Shown one piece after another: positions 16,511 to 25,865 of a DNA stretch of 64,000 nucleotides. Position 1 is the first letter of the stretch. Every line of letters starts with the position of its first letter. The position numbers and the translations under genes were made by a program. The notes below the pieces were generated by a model. It worked only from the letters and a program-made list of their open reading frames with translations, did not search any database and was not told where the DNA came from. The DNA lies in assembly GCA_028292505.1 (NCBI GenBank), contig JAQGMF010000043.1:1-64000 (forward strand), given 5' to 3'. This DNA comes from Rhodocyclales bacterium (GTDB lineage Bacteria > Pseudomonadota > Gammaproteobacteria > Burkholderiales > Rhodocyclaceae).

Positions 16511-16711
16511 TCAGCTCAATAAGTGGCCCGACACCCAGCCCATACGGTAGATCAGTAGCACCAGGAAGAAAAGCAGCAGTGACAAACCGATGCGCCAGGT
16601 GAGGGCGCGGACGGTGCGGTCGCTGTTGCTTTTGTCTTTGACGAGATAGTAAAGGCCCGAAGCCAGGCTGACCGGAATGGCCAGCAAGAGAGCAATGACG
16701 ATCCAGCGCAT
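16511..16711 (-). CDS. DUF2909 twin-transmembrane protein
   Basis: A 66-residue protein with two hydrophobic helices (IVIALLLAIPVSLASGLYYL and LSLLLFFLVLLIYRMGW) joined by a charged loop, fitting the DUF2909 family often encoded near oxidase genes. It is on the opposite strand, converging on coxC with 8 bp between stop codons, and is divergent from the SURF1 gene. GAGG precedes the ATG. Function is unknown. Confidence 0.75.
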   Translation of the reverse strand: MRWIVIALLLAIPVSLASGLYYLVKDKSNSDRTVRALTWRIGLSLLLFFLVLLIYRMGWVSGHLLS

Positions 16712-16817
16712 GCGGGTGCCTCGCTAAAAAATCCAGGCTGCAATGTTAGCTTGTCCGGCTGTGCCCTCCGCAAAAGTTTTCCAGGTAAGTTTTCCAAATA
16801 AGTTTCCCAAGTAAGCA

Positions 16818-17525
16818 ATGTTCTCTTCCCGTCGCCGGATCCTGTTGATTGTTCCCTACGTTGCCGGCCTGCTGATGTGCGTGCTGTGTATGCGTTTGGG
16901 ATTTTGGCAACTGCAGCGCGCAGCCTACAAGGAAAGCATTCAGACGCATCTGGACGCGGTCGGCGCGCCGCTCGCCGCGAAGTCTCTGGATGCGCTCGAA
17001 CAATGGCAGCGCGTTCGTCTGAGTGGGACGTGGCTGGCGAAGCAGACGGTGTTTCTCGACAACCGCGTGCGCGACGGCCAGAACGGCTATCACGTGCTGA
17101 CGCCTTTGCAATTGGCTGATGGTGGTGGTGTTGTGATCGTCAATCGCGGCTGGATCGCCGCTGGTTTGCATCGCGAGGTATTGCCTGCGGTCGTGACGAT
17201 TGCAGCGCCGGTGCAAGTCAGTGGCTTGCTGCTGCGGCCGGACCTGAAGGGCTTCCGGCTGGACGATGGCAAGGAGACGGGGCCTGTGTGGCAGCGTGCC
17301 GATCCGGAGCACTTCGCATCGCGCCTGGGTGTGCCGGTCGCACCCCTCATCCTGTTCCAGGAAAATGACAGTCAGGACGGATTGCAGCGCGACTGGCCGC
17401 GGCCGGATCTGGGCGTGAGTATGCACAAAGCATACGCGCTACAGTGGTTCGTGTTCGCCGCGACGGCTCTGGGTCTGTGCGGATTTTTCGGATGGCGCCG
17501 CTTGCGCCAGAGAAGGACACCATGA
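16818..17525 (+). CDS. SURF1 family cytochrome oxidase biogenesis protein
   Basis: A 235-residue protein with membrane helices at both ends (residues ~8-28 and ~210-228) around a periplasmic loop, the classic SURF1 topology. It contains LGFWQLQRAAYKE and VIVNRGWIA, conserved SURF1 signatures. SURF1 assists heme a insertion into subunit I. Its TGA overlaps the next ATG (ATGA), so translation is probably coupled. Confidence 0.92.
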   Translation: MFSSRRRILLIVPYVAGLLMCVLCMRLGFWQLQRAAYKESIQTHLDAVGAPLAAKSLDALEQWQRVRLSGTWLAKQTVFLDNRVRDGQNGYHVLTPLQLADGGGVVIVNRGWIAAGLHREVLPAVVTIAAPVQVSGLLLRPDLKGFRLDDGKETGPVWQRADPEHFASRLGVPVAPLILFQENDSQDGLQRDWPRPDLGVSMHKAYALQWFVFAATALGLCGFFGWRRLRQRRTP

Positions 17526-18121
17526 ATGATGCAATGAATGACGCAAGAACGCCCATCGGCAAGGCGCCCGCTACGGTAGAACAGATCGCGCAAGGGCGCC
17601 GCACCATGCTCCTGTTGTTCGGCGTGTGCGTTCTACCCGTTCTGGCGGCGTACTTTGCGTTCTATGTCTGGCATCCATCCGCCCAGGCCAGCCACGGCAC
17701 GGTGATTTCGCCCGCGCAAGCATTGCCGATGAGCACGCTGCAAACGATTGACGGCACGTCGCTGAGCGCGGCCATGCGCGGCAAATGGGTGCTGGCCGTG
17801 CGCGCGCCCAGCGCCTGCGACAAAGATTGTCGCCAGCAGCTGTATTACACACGGCAGATTCGTACCATCCAGGCCGCCGACATGGATCGCGTGGCGCGCC
17901 TGTGGGTATTCGATGACACGGGTAAGCCCGATGTCGGTTTGCTGGCCGAGCATCCAGACTTGCTGGTGGTGAGCGATGCCAAGCTGGCCAACGCGCTCGG
18001 CGCAACCGGGCATATTGTCTTGATTGATCCGCGCGGCAACCTCATGATGCGTTTTGCGGAAAATCCCGATCCCAAAGGTATCGTTCAGGATCTGCAGAAG
18101 CTCCTCAAGTATTCTCGCTGA
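17522..18121 (+). CDS. Membrane-anchored thioredoxin-fold (SCO-like) protein of the cox cluster
   Basis: A 199-residue protein with one helix (~30-50) and a periplasmic domain that includes RAPSACDKDCRQQLYYTRQI, a Cys-x3-Cys pair placed as in thioredoxin/SCO folds, then LWVFDD and a final GNLMMRF strand. Such proteins commonly sit between SURF1 and ctaA in betaproteobacteria. A copper- or thiol-handling role in oxidase assembly is inferred. The start overlaps the SURF1 stop; the long N-terminal frame upstream is not used. Confidence 0.75.
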   Translation: MNDAMNDARTPIGKAPATVEQIAQGRRTMLLLFGVCVLPVLAAYFAFYVWHPSAQASHGTVISPAQALPMSTLQTIDGTSLSAAMRGKWVLAVRAPSACDKDCRQQLYYTRQIRTIQAADMDRVARLWVFDDTGKPDVGLLAEHPDLLVVSDAKLANALGATGHIVLIDPRGNLMMRFAENPDPKGIVQDLQKLLKYSR

Positions 18122-18147
18122 TCCGCGACCCATAAAATCCGACTGAC

Positions 18148-19164
18148 ATGATCCGCAAACTCGCTCTCATTTCCCTGCTGCTGGCCTTCTTCGTAGTGGT
18201 GCTGGGCGCCTACGTTCGCCTCAACGATGCCGGCCTGGGTTGCCCCGACTGGCCGGGCTGCTATGGTCAGCTCTCGCCACACCATGCCGAGGCTGAGATA
18301 CAGGCGGCGCACGCGGCCAATGTGTCCGGTCCAGTGTCTATGCATAAGGCATGGAAGGAAATGATCCATCGCTATTTTGCCTCGACCTTGGGGGTACTGA
18401 GTTTCATCATGGCGGTGCTGGCCTGGCGTCGCTGGCGCGCGCAAGGCGTTTCGCCGGGTCGCCTGTTCGCACTGCTGGGGCTCATTTGTCTGCAAGGCGC
18501 TTTCGGCGCGTGGACGGTCACGCTCAAGTTGATGCCGGCCGTGGTCAGCACACATCTTTTGCTGGGCCTCACGACACTGGGCATGTTGACCTGGATCGTG
18601 CTGCGCGAATCCGGCACCGCGCGCCACGCCGCCGGCACACGTCTCGCTCTGGCGGCGCGCGTGGCACTCGTCCTGCTGATTGCGCAGATTGCGTTGGGCG
18701 GCTGGGTGTCCACCAACTACGCGGCCCTGGCCTGTCCGGATTTTCCGACCTGCCAGAATGGTTGGCTGCCGAACATGGATTTCGCCAACGCCTTCCAGAT
18801 TTTGCGCGAACTCGGGCGCACGGCCACGGGTCAATTGCTGTCGGGCGCTGCCTTGACGGCGATCCACTGGAGCCATCGCCTCGGTGCCGTGCTGGTCGGT
18901 GGCTATCTGCTGGTCTTCGGTTTTCGCCTGATGCGACATGAAGCCCTGCGTGGTTTGGCCATGCTGCTGATGCTGGCGGTCGTCGCGCAAATTGCATTGG
19001 GTATTTCCAATGTCATATTCGCGCTGCCACTGGCGATCGCTGTTGCACACAATGCTGTTGCCGCCTTGTTGGTGGTGATTACCGTAGCGATCAACTTCCG
19101 GCTGCGAGCCGTGACAGCGGGTGCGCACATGGAAAGGATATGGAATGAACGGCTCGCCACTTGA
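18148..19164 (+). CDS. ctaA: Heme A synthase (COX15/CtaA)
   Basis: A 338-residue membrane protein with eight predicted helices. [16 protein letters not shown] near residue 27 and the later [14 protein letters not shown] are the paired cysteine motifs of type-2 CtaA. His residues in [24 protein letters not shown] and VAHNAVA are the expected heme ligands. It oxidises heme O to heme A, using the product of the adjacent ctaB, with which it overlaps by 20 bp. Confidence 0.95.
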   Translation: MIRKLALISLLLAFFVVVLGAYVRLNDAGLGCPDWPGCYGQLSPHHAEAEIQAAHAANVSGPVSMHKAWKEMIHRYFASTLGVLSFIMAVLAWRRWRAQGVSPGRLFALLGLICLQGAFGAWTVTLKLMPAVVSTHLLLGLTTLGMLTWIVLRESGTARHAAGTRLALAARVALVLLIAQIALGGWVSTNYAALACPDFPTCQNGWLPNMDFANAFQILRELGRTATGQLLSGAALTAIHWSHRLGAVLVGGYLLVFGFRLMRHEALRGLAMLLMLAVVAQIALGISNVIFALPLAIAVAHNAVAALLVVITVAINFRLRAVTAGAHMERIWNERLAT

Positions 19165-20050
19165 AGGCCGCCTCGTGATGGCACCCCTGCAGAAAATTCA
19201 GGCCTATCTCGCGCTGACCAAGCTGCGCGTCAACACACTGATCGTTTTCTGCGCCGTCATCGGCATGTTCCTCGCCGTGCCGATCGGCCTGCCGCCGCCG
19301 TTGCTGATGTTCTTCGCCACGCTGGGTATCGCCGCCGTCGCGGGCGCGGCTGCAGCGATCAACTGTCTCATCGAGCAACGCATCGACGGCGTCATGGCGC
19401 GCACGCGTGCTCGCCCGCTGCCACGCGGCCAGTTGTCGACACAGGAAACCCTGGTGTTCTCCGCCATTCTCGGCGGTGCCGGACTATCGCTGCTGTATCA
19501 CGCCGTCAACCCGCTGACCATGTGGCTGACGCTGGCGACCTTCGTCGGTTACGCAGTCATCTACACTGTCTTGCTCAAGCCCAATACGCCGCAGAACATT
19601 GTCATAGGCGGCGCTTCGGGTGCGATGCCGCCGGTATTGGGCTGGGCAGCGATGACGGGTGAAGTTTCATCCGACGCCTGCCTGCTGTTCCTCATCATCT
19701 TCACGTGGACACCGCCGCACTTCTGGGCGCTCGCGCTGTATCGCACCAAGGAGTACGCGGCGGCCGGACTGCCGATGCTGCCAGTGACACACGGCTCGAA
19801 ATTCACGCGTCTGCACGTACTGCTCTACACCTTCATCCTCACGGGTGTGACCTTGCTGCCATTCGCCACGCATATGGCGGGCTGGGTGTACCTGATTAGC
19901 GCCCTGCTGCTCAATGCGGTGTTCATTGCCTATGCCATTGGACTGCTGCGCAAGTACAGCGACGATCTGGCACGTCGTACCTTCCGTTTCTCCATCCTTT
20001 ATCTATCGCTGATCTTCGCGGCACTGCTCGTCGATCATTACCTGCGATGA
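19145..20050 (+). CDS. ctaB: Protoheme IX farnesyltransferase (heme O synthase)
   Basis: A 301-residue UbiA-superfamily prenyltransferase that converts heme B to heme O. It contains [20 protein letters not shown], the Mg-prenyl-diphosphate site, and the second motif near [15 protein letters not shown]. The ATG at this position has AAGGA eight bases upstream; a longer frame lies wholly within ctaA. The stop overlaps the sco start (ATGA). Confidence 0.95.
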   Translation: MNGSPLEGRLVMAPLQKIQAYLALTKLRVNTLIVFCAVIGMFLAVPIGLPPPLLMFFATLGIAAVAGAAAAINCLIEQRIDGVMARTRARPLPRGQLSTQETLVFSAILGGAGLSLLYHAVNPLTMWLTLATFVGYAVIYTVLLKPNTPQNIVIGGASGAMPPVLGWAAMTGEVSSDACLLFLIIFTWTPPHFWALALYRTKEYAAAGLPMLPVTHGSKFTRLHVLLYTFILTGVTLLPFATHMAGWVYLISALLLNAVFIAYAIGLLRKYSDDLARRTFRFSILYLSLIFAALLVDHYLR

Positions 20051-20637
20051 ATTTTCTCCGCACCCTCCTGGCAGCATTGGCCTTGGCTGGACTGCTGGCG
20101 GCCTGCGCCGACAAGGCGGCGCAATTTCATGCAACTGACATAACGGGCGCCGACTATGGACCAGCCCTCAAGATGCCGGATGCCAGTGGCAAGACGCGCA
20201 CGATGGCGGATTTTTCCGGCAAGGTCGTCGCAGTCTTCTTCGGCTATACGCAATGTCCCGACGCCTGCCCGACGAGTCTTGCCTTGCTGTCGGATGTTAC
20301 CCGGCGGCTCGGCGCGGACGGCAAGCGCCTGCAGGTGGTTTTCGTGACGGTCGATCCCGAGCGCGACACGCCCCAACAGCTCGGTCAATACACGGCGGCT
20401 TTCAACCCGACCTTCCTCGCGCTGCGGGGCTCGGCCGAGCAAACCAGCGCAGTTGCCAAGGCGTTCAACGTGTTCTACGAAAAGCGTGGCGACATCGCTG
20501 GCGGGCATTACACAATGGATCATACCGCTGGCATATACCTGCTTGACCCCAAGGGACGTACGCGGCTTTTCGTGCGCTATGGCGAGACGCCGGAGAATCT
20601 GCTGGCAGATACCAAGGTGCTGTTGGCGGGGAAGTGA
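20047..20637 (+). CDS. SCO1/SenC family copper chaperone lipoprotein
   Basis: A 196-residue protein with a lipoprotein signal (ALAGLLAAC, Cys20) and a thioredoxin-fold domain. The copper ligands are complete: Cys70 and Cys74 in YTQCPDACP and His160 in TMDHTAG. It supplies copper for the CuA site of subunit II. Last gene of the oxidase/heme A run; a shared terminator follows 20 bp later. Confidence 0.94.
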   Translation: MNFLRTLLAALALAGLLAACADKAAQFHATDITGADYGPALKMPDASGKTRTMADFSGKVVAVFFGYTQCPDACPTSLALLSDVTRRLGADGKRLQVVFVTVDPERDTPQQLGQYTAAFNPTFLALRGSAEQTSAVAKAFNVFYEKRGDIAGGHYTMDHTAGIYLLDPKGRTRLFVRYGETPENLLADTKVLLAGK

Positions 20638-20658
20638 CCGCGAAGATGATATGCGCAA

Positions 20659-20688
20659 TAAAAAGCCGACCCGCAGGTCGGCTTTTTA
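20659..20688. terminator. Bidirectional terminator between sco and rpoH
   Basis: Perfect stem GCCGACC-cgca-GGTCGGC flanked by AAAAA on the left and TTTTT on the right. It lies between two convergent genes and can serve both. Confidence 0.9.
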
Positions 20689-20702
20689 TTGCGCGGTTGC
20701 GT

Positions 20703-21578
20703 TCAAGCCATTGTCAGTGCGCCGCGCATCTTCTGCATTGCCTTGGCCTCGATCTGACGGATACGCTCGGCGGACACGCCATACTCGGCAGCGAGTTCGT
20801 GCAGCGTGGCGGGACTGTCTTCTTCCTCGACCAGCCAGCGGCGTTGCACGATGGCACGGCTGCGCTCGTCCAGGCTGTTCAGCGCGTTCTTGAGGCCGCT
20901 GTCCTGCAGACGTTCCAGCTGCGCCGTTTCGAGCACTTCCGCAGGTTCGGCCGCCGGGTCGACCAGCCAGCTGATCGGCGAGAAATGGCGTTCGTCATCG
21001 TCGTCGTTCGAGCCTTCGAGCGCGACGTCGCCACCGGCGAAGCGCGATTCCATTTCGAACACCTCCTCGGTCTTCACGCCAAGACGCGTGGCGATGTCGG
21101 AGGCTTCCGTGGGCGTCAGGCTGTGCGCGGCCTCGCCGTTCTGACTGCGCAGACTGCGCAGATTGAAGAACAGCTTGCGCTGCGACTTGGTCGTGGCGAT
21201 CTTCACCAGGCGCCAGTTCTTGAGGATGTACTCGTGAATCTCGGCCTTGATCCAGTGGATGGCGAAGGACACGAGACGCACGCCACGGTCCGGGTCGAAG
21301 CGCTTCACGGCTTTCATCAAGCCGACATTACCTTCCTGGATCAGGTCGGCGTGCGGCAGGCCATAACCGAGGTAGTTGCGGGCGATGGACACAACCAGGC
21401 GCAGATGCGACAGCACCAGCTGGCGCGCAGCTTCGAGGTCGTTGTCCTTGCTCAGACGACGCGCCAAGGCCTGCTCCTGCTCTTCGGTGAGCATCGGGAA
21501 GCGATTGGCAGCCTGAATATATTGGTCAATGCTGCCGAGGGCGCTTGGCGTTGGGAAAATCAATGCGGAAGACGTCAT
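20703..21578 (-). CDS. rpoH: RNA polymerase heat-shock sigma factor (sigma 32)
   Basis: A 291-residue group-3 sigma-70 factor. Region 2 has HLRLVVSIARNYLGYGLPHA and GLMKAVKRFDPDRG; the RpoH box is present at residues ~133-141 (QRKLFFNLR); region 4 ends with EYGVSAERIRQIEAKAMQKM. It directs transcription of heat-shock genes. AAGGAG precedes the ATG. A CIRCE operator 38 bp upstream indicates repression by HrcA. Confidence 0.96.
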   Translation of the reverse strand: MTSSALIFPTPSALGSIDQYIQAANRFPMLTEEQEQALARRLSKDNDLEAARQLVLSHLRLVVSIARNYLGYGLPHADLIQEGNVGLMKAVKRFDPDRGVRLVSFAIHWIKAEIHEYILKNWRLVKIATTKSQRKLFFNLRSLRSQNGEAAHSLTPTEASDIATRLGVKTEEVFEMESRFAGGDVALEGSNDDDDERHFSPISWLVDPAAEPAEVLETAQLERLQDSGLKNALNSLDERSRAIVQRRWLVEEEDSPATLHELAAEYGVSAERIRQIEAKAMQKMRGALTMA

Positions 21579-21615
21579 GCGTAGCTCCTTACAACGGAAT
21601 TCTGTTGGGACGATT

Positions 21616-21642
21616 TTAGCACTCTCGGCAAGAGAGTGCTAA
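21616..21642. promoter_or_regulatory. CIRCE element (HrcA operator) upstream of rpoH
   Basis: TTAGCACTC-N9-GAGTGCTAA, a perfect match to the CIRCE consensus including the nine-base spacer. It lies 38 bp upstream of the rpoH ATG, where bound HrcA would block transcription. HrcA/CIRCE control of rpoH has been proposed for betaproteobacteria (established comparative-genomic knowledge). A possible -10-like TAAAAT overlaps its edge on the minus strand. Confidence 0.93.
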
Positions 21643-21761
21643 GTGTCGGGAAAGTTCCGGGCTGTCCGGCACCGGCAGTGGCCGTTATTGGCGCCAACTT
21701 AGCGTAAACAGGGGCTCCCGACAGTTCGCTCACAGACAATTGGCAAAGGGCCGAAGGACTT

Positions 21762-22661
21762 TCAGTCGATCACCAGTCCGTCGTGAAGGTGGCGTCGCAC
21801 GGAAATTCCCGCGCCCAACCAGCCGAGCAGGGCGGCGAAGGCGCATAGCACTGCACCCTGCCATGGCGCCGGCCCGCCAATGTTCAGCGCGATGCTGTAG
21901 CGCTGGGCGAGCGCTTCGATCTGCGGCGCGATCACCTGCAGCAGGGCTGCGACCAGAATCCAGGCCAAGACGCCGCCGAGCAGGCCTTGCAGCAGGCCGA
22001 AGTAAAGGAAGGGGCGGCGCACGTAATTGCGCGTCGCACCGAGGAGCAGCTTGACGGAAATCTCCTGGCGCTGCGTGAGGAGTTGCAGGCGAATTGTGTT
22101 GAAGGTGACGATCAGCAGCGCGGCACCGAGCAGACTTGCGAGGAGCAACGTGATGCTGCGCGCCAGTACGACAATGGCATGCAAGCGCTCCACCCATTCC
22201 GAATCGAGCTGGGTTTCGGCGACCTCGGGAAATGTAGCGATCTGTTTGCGTAGCGCTTCGAAACTGGCCGGAGTATCGTTGCGCGGTTCAATGACAAAAG
22301 CATCTGGTAGCGGGTTGTCGACGAGCGCGCCGGTCACATCGGCGAACCCGCCGCGTGCGGCGAGCTGTTTCAAAGCCACGTCGCGCGGCACGAAGCGCAG
22401 GGCAGCGATTGCCGGGTCGATGCGCAGGCTCGTTTCGATTGCCTTGACTCTGTCCGGCGGTACTTCGTTCTTGAGGAAGACGCTGATCTCGGGTTTTCCG
22501 GATATGCCATTGGCAAGCCCCGCGACATTGTCGACCAACACATAGCCGAGCGCCGGCAGCGTCAGCGCGATGGCAATCACCAGTGCCGACAGCAGGGTCG
22601 CTACAGGTTTGCGGCCGAGGCGGCGCAAGGCTTGCCGCAGTGCGATGAGGTGGGCGCTCAT
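21762..22661 (-). CDS. ftsX: Cell division protein FtsX
   Basis: A 299-residue inner-membrane protein with four helices: one near residues 22-45, a large periplasmic domain (~60-165), then three helices in the C-terminal half. RQEISVKLLLGAT is the cytoplasmic coupling stretch. With FtsE it forms an ABC-type complex that activates cell-wall hydrolases during division. Its start overlaps the ftsE stop by 4 bp. Confidence 0.94.
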   Translation of the reverse strand: MSAHLIALRQALRRLGRKPVATLLSALVIAIALTLPALGYVLVDNVAGLANGISGKPEISVFLKNEVPPDRVKAIETSLRIDPAIAALRFVPRDVALKQLAARGGFADVTGALVDNPLPDAFVIEPRNDTPASFEALRKQIATFPEVAETQLDSEWVERLHAIVVLARSITLLLASLLGAALLIVTFNTIRLQLLTQRQEISVKLLLGATRNYVRRPFLYFGLLQGLLGGVLAWILVAALLQVIAPQIEALAQRYSIALNIGGPAPWQGAVLCAFAALLGWLGAGISVRRHLHDGLVID

Positions 22662-23311
22662 GACAGCAGCTTTCCGTGCGCCAGCTCGACGCGGCGTGCG
22701 CCGTAAGGCGAATACAGCGTATCGTCGTGGGTGGCGAGAATCAGCGTTACGCCTGCGGCATGGAAGCTGCGGAACAGCGCGGCGATTTCGCGCGCATAGG
22801 CCGGATCGAGATGCGCCGTCGGTTCGTCGGCGATCAGGATGGAGGGGCGATTGACGATGGCGCGGGCGATCGCCACACGCTGCTGCTCGCCGCCAGAAAG
22901 TGTTATTGGCATGGCATTTTCGAATTCGGCCAAGCCAACGCGTTCGAGTGCCACGCGCACGCGCTTGGCCGCATCGCTTGGCGGCTGGCTGGAGATCGTC
23001 AGCGGCAGCATGACATTGTCAAATACGGTGCGGTCCATCAGCAGGCGATGTTCCTGCATGACCAGGCCGAGACTGCGACGCAGATAGGGTACTTGCGAGC
23101 GGCGCATGCGACCGACATCCAGACCATTGACCAGCACGCGTCCGGCGGTCGGGGCTTCCAGCGCGGCGATGAGTTTGAGCAGGGTGCTCTTGCCCGCGCC
23201 CGAATGTCCGGCCAACACGAGCAACTCGCCGTGGCGGATTTCCAGGCTCAGGTTGGTCAGCGCCTCGTTGCCGCCGGGATAGTGCTTGCTGACGTGGTCG
23301 AACTCGATCAT
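22658..23311 (-). CDS. ftsE: Cell division ATP-binding protein FtsE
   Basis: A 217-residue ABC ATPase with Walker A GHSGAGKST (residues ~35-43), LSGGEQQR signature, Walker B SILIADEP and switch ATHD. MIEFDHVSKHYPGG is the usual FtsE opening. Its ATG overlaps the ftsY stop (ATGA) and its stop overlaps ftsX, giving a translationally coupled ftsY-ftsE-ftsX operon. Confidence 0.95.
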   Translation of the reverse strand: MIEFDHVSKHYPGGNEALTNLSLEIRHGELLVLAGHSGAGKSTLLKLIAALEAPTAGRVLVNGLDVGRMRRSQVPYLRRSLGLVMQEHRLLMDRTVFDNVMLPLTISSQPPSDAAKRVRVALERVGLAEFENAMPITLSGGEQQRVAIARAIVNRPSILIADEPTAHLDPAYAREIAALFRSFHAAGVTLILATHDDTLYSPYGARRVELAHGKLLS

Positions 23312-24303
23312 TGCGCGTCCCGTATCGTCTTGTCCACGAACAAGGCATCGACGAATTCCGCCGCGTCGAAAGGTTGCAGATCTTCGATGCCTTCGCCGAC
23401 GCCGATGAAACGCAGCGGTTTCGGAATGGTGCGCGCAATCGCCGCGACAACGCCACCTTTGGCAGTGCCGTCGAGCTTGGTGAGCACCAGTCCGGTTACG
23501 CCGATGGCCTTGTCGAAAGCCTTGAGCTGGGCGATGGCGTTCTGGCCGATATTCGCGTCGAGCACCAGCAAGACCTCGTGCGGGCCACTCGGCTCGGCTT
23601 TCTGGATGACGCGGCGCACCTTGGCGATTTCGTCCATCAGGTTCAATTGCGTTGGCAGACGTCCGGCGGTGTCGATCAGCACCACGTCGATGCCGCGCGC
23701 ACGTGCGGCGCTGATCGCGTCGAAGGCGACCGCAGCCGGATCGCCGCCGTCCTGTGAAATGACGACGACATTGTTGCGCAAGCCCCATTCTTCAAGCTGC
23801 TCACGCGCCGCAGCGCGAAACGTATCGCCGGCTGCCAGCAGCACGCTTTTGCCCTGCGCTTGAAAATAGTGAGCAAGCTTGCCGATAGAGGTGGTTTTTC
23901 CCGCGCCGTTGACACCCGCCAGCATTATGATGAATGGTTTGTGGCCGTTGACGCTCAAAGGCGCTTGAAGAGGTAGCAGCAGATCGCGCAGCGCCTCGGC
24001 GAGCACCGCCTGCAATTGCTCGCCGGTTTCCAGCTTGTCCTGCTTCCAGCGGCGGCGCAGTTCGGTGAGCAGGGCAGTCGTGGCTTCGACACCGCAATCG
24101 GCCATCAAGAGTGTCGTCTCCAGTTCTTCGAGCAGGTCTTCGTCGATCTTGCGCAGCGAAAACAGACTGCCCAGGGCGCCGAGCTGGTCGCGTGTGCGCG
24201 ATAGACCGCTCTTGAGACGATCCAGCCAGCCGGCCTTACTCTCCGTGGCGGGGCTGGCGGCAGCAGATTTGTCGTCGGCAGATTTCTTGAAAAAACTGAA
24301 CAT
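23308..24303 (-). CDS. ftsY: Signal recognition particle receptor FtsY
   Basis: A 331-residue SRP GTPase. An N domain (residues ~25-110) precedes the G domain with GVNGAGKTT (130-138), DTAGRLPTQ, TKLDGTAKGG and the closing GVGEGIEDLQPF. The acidic N-terminal A domain is very short here, about 20 residues. It receives SRP-ribosome complexes at the membrane. First gene of the ftsYEX operon, divergent from rsmD. Confidence 0.96.
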   Translation of the reverse strand: MFSFFKKSADDKSAAASPATESKAGWLDRLKSGLSRTRDQLGALGSLFSLRKIDEDLLEELETTLLMADCGVEATTALLTELRRRWKQDKLETGEQLQAVLAEALRDLLLPLQAPLSVNGHKPFIIMLAGVNGAGKTTSIGKLAHYFQAQGKSVLLAAGDTFRAAAREQLEEWGLRNNVVVISQDGGDPAAVAFDAISAARARGIDVVLIDTAGRLPTQLNLMDEIAKVRRVIQKAEPSGPHEVLLVLDANIGQNAIAQLKAFDKAIGVTGLVLTKLDGTAKGGVVAAIARTIPKPLRFIGVGEGIEDLQPFDAAEFVDALFVDKTIRDAQ

Positions 24304-24458
24304 GGTGGTCCGGAGGCCGGCTTGATTTATGATGCTGCGCCCGCCACAAGTCGGTAGCGTTGCAATCGAGAGTGGACAAAAGAGAGTCTGACGAAAGTTT
24401 AACAGATGCCTATCACTGGTCCGGTTTGCAAAGCCCGCATACGCATCGGGGGACTGGC

Positions 24459-24992
24459 ATGAGTCGGGTGCGTATCGTTGGCGGCACTTACCGCTCGCGT
24501 CTGATCGACGTGCCGGATGCCATCGGCCTGCGTCCGACGCCCGACCGGGTGCGCGAAACCGTGTTCAACTGGCTCGGCCAGGACTTGACTGGTTTGCGCT
24601 GCCTCGATCTGTTTGCGGGCAGCGGCGCGCTGGGTTTCGAGGCGGCTTCGCGTGGTGCCAGCGAGGTGGTCATGGTCGAATTCGCGCCCAAGGTGTTCGC
24701 GCATCTGCAGAAGTCCCTTGCCGCACTCGGGGCAAACAATGCAAAGTTGCACCGGGCGGATGCGCTAAGATTTGTACAGGACAGCGCGCTGCCGTTCGAT
24801 CTGCTCCTGCTCGATCCGCCGTATCGGCAGGGCTGGCTAGAGAAACTGGTGCCGCATCTGCCCGGTCTGCTGGCCCCCGGCGCGCGCGTTTATGTCGAGG
24901 CCGAGGCGCCGCTGGAACGGCTTGCGGATTTGCATACGATCAAGTCGGGCAGGGCCGGACAGGTTCATTATCACCTGATGGAACGGGAGTGA
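24459..24992 (+). CDS. rsmD: 16S rRNA (guanine966-N2)-methyltransferase RsmD
   Basis: A 177-residue Rossmann-fold methyltransferase. The start [14 protein letters not shown] with GGGGGA upstream matches the family; [19 protein letters not shown] is the SAM-binding site and DPPY the catalytic motif. It methylates G966 of 16S rRNA. The ATG chosen is 99 bp inside a longer open frame whose extra residues are not conserved. It is followed directly by coaD, as in many proteobacteria. Confidence 0.94.
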   Translation: MSRVRIVGGTYRSRLIDVPDAIGLRPTPDRVRETVFNWLGQDLTGLRCLDLFAGSGALGFEAASRGASEVVMVEFAPKVFAHLQKSLAALGANNAKLHRADALRFVQDSALPFDLLLLDPPYRQGWLEKLVPHLPGLLAPGARVYVEAEAPLERLADLHTIKSGRAGQVHYHLMERE

Positions 24993-25024
24993 ACAGCAGT
25001 GAGAACGCGCATGATTGGATTGCG

Positions 25025-25516
25025 ATGAGTCACAACCTGGCGGTCTATCCCGGCACATTCGACCCGCTGACGCGCGGACACGAGGACTTGGTGCGGCGTG
25101 CTGCGCATATGTTCGACAGCGTGATCGTCGGCGTGGCGCAAAGTGCGGGCAAGCGCCCCCTGTTTTCGCTGGAGGAGCGCGTCGAGCTGGCTACGGAAGT
25201 GCTGGCGCCGTTTGGCAACGTTACGGTGACGGGCTTTTCCGGTTTGTTGATGGATTTCATCCGTGGTCACGGTGCGCGCGTCATCGTGCGTGGTTTGCGT
25301 GCCGTATCCGATTTCGAATACGAGTTCCAGATGGCTGGCATGAACCGGCGTCTGTATCCCGATGTCGAAACCCTATTCCTGACGCCCGGCGAAGAGTTCA
25401 TGTTCGTGTCAGCCACCATGGTGCGCGAGATCGGTTTGCTGGGCGGCGATGTCAGCACTTTTGTGCAGCCGGTGGTAGCCGAACGCATTGCGCGCAAGGT
25501 TCAGCTCGGAAGCTGA
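25025..25516 (+). CDS. coaD: Phosphopantetheine adenylyltransferase
   Basis: A 163-residue nucleotidyltransferase with the [12 protein letters not shown] (T/HxGH) motif and later [15 protein letters not shown]. It makes dephospho-CoA from phosphopantetheine and ATP. Two starts are possible: the ATG used here, which fits the family length but has a weak ribosome-binding site, or GTG at 24989, which overlaps the rsmD stop and adds 12 residues. Confidence 0.93.
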   Translation: MSHNLAVYPGTFDPLTRGHEDLVRRAAHMFDSVIVGVAQSAGKRPLFSLEERVELATEVLAPFGNVTVTGFSGLLMDFIRGHGARVIVRGLRAVSDFEYEFQMAGMNRRLYPDVETLFLTPGEEFMFVSATMVREIGLLGGDVSTFVQPVVAERIARKVQLGS

Positions 25517-25529
25517 AATTATTTATTGA

Positions 25530-25802
<273 letters not shown>

Positions 25803-25816
25803 GCGCGCGCAAAGCA

Positions 25817-25847
25817 GAAGGGCGCCTAGTGGCGCCCTTCGTTTTTT
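25817..25847 (+). terminator. Rho-independent terminator after the ferredoxin gene
   Basis: Perfect stem GAAGGGCGCC-tagt-GGCGCCCTTC followed by GTTTTTT. Confidence 0.92.
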
Positions 25848-25865
25848 ATACCGTCCGTTTACGTG

